Below are positions 1-9,500 of a stretch of DNA of 12,884 nucleotides, piece by piece (the first letter of the stretch is position 1; each line of letters starts with the position of its first letter). The DNA is from Euperipatoides rowelli (taxonomy: Eukaryota > Onychophora > Udeonychophora > Euonychophora > Peripatopsidae): assembly GCA_003024985.2 (NCBI GenBank), contig PXIH01S0017899.1. The stretch is one strand, 5' to 3'. The notes under the pieces are model-generated. The model saw nothing but the letters and a program-made list of their open reading frames with translations. It searched no databases and was not told the origin of the DNA. Made by a program: the position numbers and the translations under genes.

Positions 1-476
1 ATTTTCATGTAAAAATATTTATCTTAACTTTAACTATTTTGCCATATGAACGAATCTTGCTTAAGTGCGCGGCATTCCCCCCACTTCCCCTACTGGTTAA
101 ACATAATTTTAATTGCTGAAAGGCATACTTCACTTTAAATTTTTTTGTACATGGATGCCTAGAATTTTGCTTGAAGTCATCATGTTAATCTTTTCATTTT
201 GTATTTCCACCTCAATACTGCAAATGGGTTTTAGTAAAATTATGGACCATCACATTAGATTTTTTTATTGTTTTTGTTGAAGTATTAGTTAATGGATTAC
301 TTTCTGATATGTGTATGTGAAGTTTGTTTACTACTTATTCTGCCATTGGTATTAACCAGTTTTTATTTAAATTCTCTCATTTTATATTTTGTCTATAAAA
401 TAATCTAATTACAGTATTGTTCAGTAAATTTCTTGCAAGATTCTATTTATGACAATTTTTTATATTATCATTTCAG
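1..476 (+). other. Upstream intron, no gene seen
   Basis: AT-rich sequence leading to the tttcag acceptor at 471-476. I see no exon of the WRAP53 family, no RNA gene and no recognisable element. It is called intron only because exon a begins mid-codon. Confidence 0.6.
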
Positions 477-585
477 GTCACCAGATGGCTCTTGTATTTT
501 AACTAATAGTGAAGATCATATTTTGCGTTTGTTCAATCTTCCTAATGAACTTTATGGTGGAATATCTGGACATTTGCATGAACTG
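477..585 (+). CDS. WRAP53: WRAP53-like exon a (first WD repeat end)
   Basis: The acceptor is tttcag ending at 476. The first base completes a codon from an upstream exon outside the window; in relatives this would be the Trp before SPDG. The exon encodes [10 protein letters not shown], then an [12 protein letters not shown] stretch that matches the family's ILRIYNLPPELY region, and ends HLHEL. I place the donor at gtacaa (586-591) because this leaves phase 0, as the next exon requires. The reading frame stays open past the donor to 633 and ends in FFFLMN, which has no family similarity and is intron read-through. An ATG at 433 in the same frame lies in the intron and is not the gene start. 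Confidence 0.88.
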
Positions 586-3500
586 GTACAACAAATATCT
601 CATCATCTGGGGTTTTTTTTTTTAATGAATTGAACATTATTTTAAAATATTTTTGTATGAAATAATTTGTAAATATAACAAGGGCCCTTTGAGTGCGGTC
701 TGTAGATAAACTTAACTCAGGCGGTGTGCTTAAAGGACTGCTACTTATTACCCTCTTACTAAAAACTTCTACTGTTTCATCCAATTCTACTACTGATAAA
801 TATGTTCTGGTCTGGCGAAATTGGGTAGAAAAGCCCAGGTTTGATAGGAAAGAACATTTTATCTCCCATCCTTGTCACGTTTATGATCATGTTGAGGTAT
901 GCGTTTGTGTTCAATGAGCGCATGGATCCATATGATATCTAATAATTATCGACCTCAGGTCTGGGACAACTGCACAGTCTGTCTTTCCTGTGCTAATTAT
1001 TGTCATTATATATTATTAAATAAATTTGTAAATAACAAGGATATTTAAAAAAAAACATTATTTATGCAAACTTTACTTTAAATTAATTAATTAATTAATT
1101 AATTAATTAATTAGTTTATGATAACTAATTAATTAACGATTAGTGCAAAAAAATTATACAAAAAATACATATAGACTACACAAGAATTCAGGTTATAAGC
1201 ACCCACCCCCTCTCAAATGCAACTATTATTGTTGAATGGTAACCAAGACTTGTAGCAAATTGACACATTTTAAACAATAGATACCTCTATTTCATTTTCA
1301 GATGTTTATAAGAGATATGTTTTTTTTTATTAATAATTTTCTTTAAATTCTGTTCTCAAAATTATATCATTTTTTTATATTATATCTTATTTGTCATTTG
1401 TGATGTCACAGATAATCAATAAATGATCTTGTAATTGTCTTTTTTGTAAATGGTAATCTCTTACTTAAGCTGATTTCAGCAGAGAAACACTTGTTTTTAA
1501 TGCATGGTACTCCATTGGACAAGTATATTCCAACTCTATATCTTACAGTGGAGTATTTTTAACATTCGTTTCTAAGTTTTCTATTTAGGATCATAAACCA
1601 AAAAGTGTGCAATACACGCACTTCCTTAGTTTATAAATAATATGAGCATAATTTGTCTCATTTTGACCGAAACAGTCCCATTTTCAAAGATACAGTCCCG
1701 GTGTCCTAAGAGAATGCGTTGGGACTTGATATTGTCCTGTTTTCAAAGTAGAGTTGATTTTTGCTACTTGAAGTCCATTTTAACTATTTTTTAGAATTAA
1801 TTTAGCCATTAAACAAACAAACAAAAAATATTCATTGTAAATCTAAAATCATACGTTCACATACTTGGAAAAATAATGCAATTTTCAATATGAATTATTA
1901 TCTTTTCGTATTAAACAAACTGATTTTCTCACGGAATTACTGTACATGTGAAATGTTAGCATTAAGCTTGCACATTGCACAGGAAGATTAGTTGAGGTGT
2001 TCAATAGACCCTAATAGTACAATCACTTTGACGTGAATTTGTAGGTTTTCGCAAAATTAACAATTCTCGAGAAATTCAAACTTTGTTATATTAAAATTAC
2101 TAATAAATAATGTTAACCATTATCATCATTATTATACTGTATCTTGTTATTACTACATATTTTCATTTTTAACACATTCATGCACACAAATTTTTGTTCT
2201 TCTCCCCCCCCCCTCCTTGTTAATCAAGTGATTGTCTCATTTTATAATTTTAAATTTATGGGATCGCTAAGCATAAGTGATCTCAACAGCTCATCATTCA
2301 GATATCTCCTCATTCTAACATATTTCGTACTGCTCTTTTTTTTTTAGTTTCAGAGAAAAATATGCTTACCAAGAACACACAATCACTTGTAGTAAACAGT
2401 TTCGGAGAAAATAAATCCTATAATACTTTGAATTTGAAAATTTTGGTCCAATGAGAATACTGTAGTCTGGTACTTTTTTTAGAAAGTATATTAAACAATT
2501 GGAACGAATCTGTATCGTCTTATACATGCGCTCCAAGATATGATAATTTTCATTAGAACATCCAACATATGATAACAAATGACAACTATTTCATAATATA
2601 AATCATTAAAAATGCACATAATTTGACATACGGTAGCTATTTTCATAATGTGCACATTGGATTGAGTACGAGATGACCGTTACGCCATTTACAAACAATT
2701 TTATTAAATCTATTACAGATAGCAGCACGTTACACTTAAATGATAGACTATTATTTCAGCTGAAATCAGAATCCTTGTTACACCAACAAAGACCTTTGTT
2801 GGTGTACTTTTCAAATAAAATATAATTTTTTTAAAAAAAATCTAATATAGTCAGTCTTTGTGACACATGAATTTAGTAAGAAAAGTAAATTTGTTCCAAA
2901 TGTTGCAATTAATCATATATACATTAAATCAGTCGATTGTGTGAAGATTTTAGGTCTATGGATTCAAAGCAATTTATAGTGGGAAAAACAAATAAATCAA
3001 ATGATATCTAAAGCTAACTCGAAAATGTTCATTCTGTATCATCTGAAAAGAATGGGGGGGGGGGGCAATAATAAGGTTCTTCTTATGGCCTATTTGACTT
3101 ATATCAGACCGACATTAGAATTATGTTCTCCTGTCTGGTCTGCGGCTTTAACAAAAAGGCAAGTCAAGCTAATTGAAAGTATTCAAAAAAGGACAACTAA
3201 AATCATACTAGATCAAACCTATATACAGCTCTGATAGTCTTAAGATTATCTTCATTAGAATTAAGAAGAAGCAAACTAACATTATCTTTTTCAAAAAAAG
3301 ATCTCTGTCAGGTTATAATACAAGAAACGCAAACAAATTATTATCAATCCCAACTGCCACAACTGTTAGATATATTAATTCTCTGGTTTTAAATATGATT
3401 AAGTTTCTAAATCGATTTGAAAATTAGTAACTTAATCCTTTCTTAAATTGCTATTTAATATTGTTTCTTTTTCTTATTTTCAAAATAGAATTTAATATTA

Positions 3501-6500
3501 CCCTCATTGTAATAATTTCCACATCCCTAAGAGGGCTAGGAAATTAATATGTCAATTGTTAAATATCTGTAATCTTCTCACATTTAATGAAAATAAAAAT
3601 CCAGTAATAATAATAATAATAACCTGGGATTATCACTATTCATTAGTCAAATATAAACAGCCTCTAGTAAATCAATTGTGTCTAATGAAAGTTTCATTTT
3701 TAATATTCTTAATATTTAAAAAAAAAAAAAAACAATTTTCTATTTATGTCTATTGGTTACATTTCCATTAATATTTTAATATTTTGATTCAAAAACACTA
3801 TATAAGTCATACTGTATCTATCACCTAAATTAATTTTCTTTTCTATCTCATTCTTGTTTATTATAGAATTCTGTGCTAAAAATAACTGAAGGTGACTTAA
3901 TCTATGATTACTGTTGGTTTCCAAATATGTCTTCTTTAGATCCCATGACATGCTGGTAACTAGAATTTACATTTTTCTATTTTCTTTATAAACATTTTAT
4001 TTTTTATTTTAATATTTCATTTGTTGTTTTCAGCCTAGCCAGTACCTGTCGTGATCATCCTATACATATGTGGGATGCATATACTGGTGAACTTAGATGC
4101 ACCTATAGTGCCTATAATCATTTGGTAAGACTATTCTACACACTGTCTAAGAACTTAGAAGTGAAGTTGAAGTATTGTTTTGTTAATTAGGAGAGAGATG
4201 AATTAAAAATGTAGCCTTGAGTGAAATTTTGAAAATTCAAGCCGAGTTAAAACTTAAATTATACTTTTTAGTTCTGTTTGTATGCTATTATATATAAATT
4301 TTTCAAAAACTTTTAGTTATCACAAATACAAGTTAATGACTATAGACTCAGCATTATAAAATTTTACAGTTTTACTTTATGTCACTATAAAAATGTTTCT
4401 TATATTAATTTTAAATGAAAATGGTGGTGTTTATTATTAAAGTTTATTTATTTATTTATTTAAGTTATATATGTTTAGGTTGGTGACCTATTATCACATG
4501 TGAGGCAAAGTTCAAATTTACATAAATATAAAATACAAACATAAAATGATAATACAAATGTTTTACAATTCAAAATCATTTAAAATACTACCACTGAAAA
4601 GGTATATCTAAAAAGGTAATATCAGAAAATAAGTAATCATCTAATCTTTTTTTTAAATAAAGATAATGACAATAAATCTTTGATGAATATTTCTTTAGGT
4701 AAGGAGTTGCATTTATTTATATTAACGATTTACTAAAAAAAAATTCCCTTCTACTAAATCTTCTATTATTAGCCTTTAATTTATAATTATGACCTCTAGT
4801 TTAATCTATTAGACAAACAAAAATATTGGTTTGACTCGGAATAATTGTACTATTTAAAACATGTTTTTAAAAATAAAAATCAAATCTCCTCGAAGGAATC
4901 TTTGCGAGTGTGACAAGTTTACCTAATAATAATTTTTTCATTCTATCTTCATATGAACAGTAATAAAAAACCTTTCATATGTTTTATCATCCTTCTAAAC
5001 TGTAGATCTAATTTTTTTAATATCTTTTTTATATGATACATAAACAGCTGATTGACAGCTGTGTATGTATCGTATAATCAGCTGTCTATTTTTGAAAATT
5101 GCACAGCTAACATTGACCTTCTTAATCATCGAGTCAATGTTTAAAGAAAAGGTCATTCTATAATCAAACTTATGCTTAAATCCTTCTGATACATATTATT
5201 AAATATATTTTTCTATTTAATTCTATAAAAACAATGATCAAACCTAGTGTTGTATCTTATAAATGAAGCCTTTGATTAATTAATCATTAAACATTATTTT
5301 TAACCATTCTGTGACTATATCAATATTGTTTTGTAGAGAATTTCTTCATTTTGTTTAGAACAAATGCTATTTATCAACTTTATATCGTGTGCGTATATAA
5401 TCATAGTGGATCTAACATTTTCTCCAATATCAGCCATATATAGGCTGCATTAAACAAAGTAGGTGAGAGTAGCCTATAGCTCCCTGCAGAAAGCTCCAGG
5501 CAATATTAAATGTATCTGATAGGCTATCTGTTTGTTAACCTCTATGATTACCTTTTTATATGATAGAAATTCTATTAACCAGTTAACTAGAAAACAGTTA
5601 TTGGAAATCCATAATTTTGAAATTTTTCAATGAATTAATGATGTGGTACTGTACCAAAGGTGGCCGAGAGATCAAAATATATAATATTCGGGGTGTTTAT
5701 TAAAACAGTCCAGACACAAATAACTAAAAATAACAGAACCGAGCCTCAAGGTGAAAAATTTAAATGAGTTGTGTCTATGGAAATTTGAAATTCTATCCCA
5801 TCATGTAGCAGTTAAAGTTTAATTTGGGTTCATTTTATAAATTTTGCAATTCAACTTTAACTAATAAAATAAACTTTAAATAATTATTCTTTATCTGTTA
5901 TTAATGATTGACTTCAAGTAATATTTTATAGTGATGATCTAAGATCAGAAAATACATTTAATTTAAAAGTATCTAATGTTGTTTTACATTCGATAGCCTA
6001 GGACTATCTACTGTATATGGTTTTTATTAAATACAACTTATTTTTAAGATAAATTTTAAAATAATTTTCATATTCATTCGCGTCATCATATTCACACCGT
6101 TTAATCTCAAGTGAAATAAAAAGGTACCATAGTCATTGTCCTTTGAATTATTATTTTTTCAGCAAAAATATGCCCCCCCCCCNCCCCCNGAAAATATTTT
6201 ATCAATTTTAATTTTTTTTATTCTTCTCATGTGTAAAATTAAATATTTATAGCTTTACAAGTATGATTATCGATTCAAAATTTTTATATACAGGCAAAAT
6301 GAAATCTAAGTCATCTAACTTCTTACTGCTCTTCATACTATGTATCACTTTAAAGAATAGAACAAGAATTTCTCTCAGAAATATTTAACAGGGAGCAATC
6401 CATTTTAAAAATGGTAGTCGTTAACAAAACTAGAATCTTCATAACTTTTGAAAATTATATTTTTCAATCAGAAGTTAATCTATCTATAATACATAATGCT

Positions 6501-9500
6501 TTTATATAAAATTTTAATCAATTTAAGTTATCATTTTATAGATTACCTTATTGATATAGGACTGACAATGATAATGCATTATGTCTAAACAAAAGATTGT
6601 AATGCTAATCAGTTTAGTCGAAGCCATTTTTTGTCTATTTTATTAGATTTGAATTTACAGTATAAATTGTCTATGTTAGTTTGATCCTTAGTACCATTAA
6701 ATGGGTTTGGGACATTTATTGATGATATTCTATTATAAAATGGACGTGGAAAACTCTTTAAAGTTTTAAATTTAATTTCAGGTGGCAAATTATTTAAAAT
6801 AGTGATTTTTAGGTATCTTCTAATATAATAAAAGTCCAGTTTGTTCATGATGTCTGTCACGCTTCTTACAGCGACATCTATGGACATAAATATTTTCTCT
6901 CTATTTTCTGTCCATAGATGTCGCTGTATTTTAAGCCGCTGTTATAGGTTTAGGTTTATTTATAAATACATGTTACATGTGACAAAAGAAAATGCAAATG
7001 AGAAAATAAAATTTCTCATTCAGCATCATCATCATTACTAAGTATTGACTTTAGACCATGAGAATATGAGACAATATCACAAATAAAGATATAAATTACT
7101 AGGAAATTATTATAAAAAAAAAATATCAATAATTTAGATAAATTAAATTCAGAAAAAAAAATTGTATACTAAGAGGTTAGATTAAATTAAGATAATACTC
7201 CATTCTAGGTATAGATGATTTAGCGTACAATTGTGTTCTAAAGTAAGGTTTGTAAATTTTATGTGAGTTTCTGGTATTGTGATGAGATACAATTCCATTG
7301 ATATTAAAAAATTGTGGATACAATTTATAGAAAATATTGGATTGCTTAATAAATTTGTTTTTCCATCTAATTTCCAATGATTTGATGTTAAGGTTTGATA
7401 AGGCAGTTTCATAAGAGATTGACCAATCACCCTTGATGATCTTAACTGCTCTTTTCTGGATTTTTTTTCTAGACTATTTATAAGATTTAAAGAAATAGAC
7501 TCGAGCTAGAAGGAAGAAAACCGTCATTTTTGACTGGCTTTTAAAATAGGGAAGTAATAAAGTGGCAAATCTGTCTTAAACTAAAAATCTCCACCACCTA
7601 TTAAAATTAATACTAAAAGGGAAAAGGAATTTCTCTCCACATTCCAGTTTACTTAATGTAACCCCTGACAATGGCTCAGAAATTTAATTTTTCTCATTTT
7701 AGTTTCCCTAATGTTATAAACATAAATATTGATGTGTTTAATATTATGTTAATCGATTTCCATTCTTCCAAAAAATACGGAATTATGAAATCAAATTAAT
7801 TAAAATAAATTATAATCAAATTGTTATAAAGGATTCACTAAACTTTTGTATAAGCAATGAATTACATTGTACGCCTTTCTGTGAAGAATAAAACTAATTT
7901 CAGCTTTCCATTATATTTATTTTTATTTATAAAATTAAAGTTTATGCCCTGAAGTTTATACAGTTCTGATTATTCATGAGATAATAAAATCAAAACATCA
8001 ATCATATTAATAAGGTGAAAATCTTATTTTTTTTAAAAAACAGATACAAATAATAATAAAACAAAAGGGAAAAAGCCAATTACAACACATAGTATCTCTT
8101 TCTGAGATCATATAGGATAAAGGGGGAAGTGTGGCTCATCAATTTTTGAATGAAACAACACAGGCAATACATTCAGACATTATGTAATGTGTAAATTTAT
8201 TGTTGGGTTGTGACTACACTGCTACATAAGCCCATACATGACTTACTTTAAATCTGCACAAGAAATATTTTTTATAACATTGAATGAAGATAGATTATAC
8301 AATTAATATGCACATAGAACCTTGTCAGACATAGCCTACATTTTTACTTCTCTCTCCTAGTAGCTTTGCTAATCATGATCTACAGTTTTTCCCTCATCTT
8401 GTTTTCATACTTTTTAATCATAATTTTCTTAACTACCGTACTTCTAAATACTGACTTATAAATATCACTCTCTTTTCTGTTCTGTAGGATGAAGTTGTTG
8501 CTGCTCATTGTCTGGCTTTCGATCCATTTGGAACAAAATTATTCTGTGGATTCAACAAATCAATCCGAGTATTTGATGTTGAAAGACCTGGCCGGGATTT
8601 TGAAGAACGACCAACATATAGTATGTAGAAGTTTAACATACAAGTTATATATAAAATATATACTGTAGTGTACATTACTACATATGGGTGGAAACCACTT
8701 AGTTTTATGCACATTGTTATTTTTAATTAATATTCTGACCAGTTTAAAAGCATTCCTTCCCATTCCAGGTGAAGAAATTAGCCTTGTCTACATTTTAATC
8801 AATTTTGAAAAAACTTCCATTTTTAATTGGTTTGTTTTTTCAATTTTTAATTATTAATTTTCGATTTTCCACTTTCCTATATTTTTTTTCTTTGCATTAA
8901 AGAATTAGTTTAAAATAAGGAGTTAATTTTTATAATAGCTTTAATTTAAATAATTAAGTATAAATAAATATTTTTAGTTTTTTTTTTCGAGCCCCATTCA
9001 AAAATAATTGTGTATATTCCTTTAGTAATCAAATTTAGAGATTTAATGTTGAATTCCTCTTATTTATGTACCGTATATAAATTTTTACTGTATTTATTGT
9101 AAATTATTTTACTAATAATGTGGGGAATGATTATAGTTATTATTTATTTCAAACACTATGATTAAAGTTTATTATTATTATTAGTGCTGGAGAAAATTAA
9201 ATAATTTTTTGTGTTTAATGGAAGAGAGAATAATAATATTATGTATTTAATGTTGAGTATATCTGTATGTTTTTTTGGAATTGTTATTAATGTAAAAATA
9301 ATGTCTTTATTTGAGTATTATTCTAATTTTATTGACTTGTAAATATTGTTATTGAAATCAAATATTTCAAAACCTTGTAGTATAACTTATACTGTAGTAT
9401 TAAATTTAAAGAAATTTTAAAAAATAAACATTGTTTCAAGTGGACCAAAACAAGAAAATTATTTATTAAGCTGGTAGGATTTCCAGCTTAAAAATTAATA

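Noticed and set aside
433-633. ATG-initiated 66-codon open frame covering exon a
   Set aside because: The ATG is in the intron before a clear acceptor at 476, and the end runs past the phase-0 donor at 586; only 477-585 matches the protein family.
2144-2578. Small open frames on both strands in intron 1
   Set aside because: Low-complexity AT-rich translations with no family resemblance; chance frames.
3556-3771. Plus-strand 71-codon open frame before exon b
   Set aside because: Lys/Ile-rich translation of microsatellite and A-run; no similarity.
3757-3951. Minus-strand open frame opposite exon b
   Set aside because: It is the antisense shadow of the conserved IYDYCWF exon and resembles nothing.
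8505-8763. Two minus-strand open frames opposite exon d
   Set aside because: They are antisense shadows of the conserved WD exon and the following intron.
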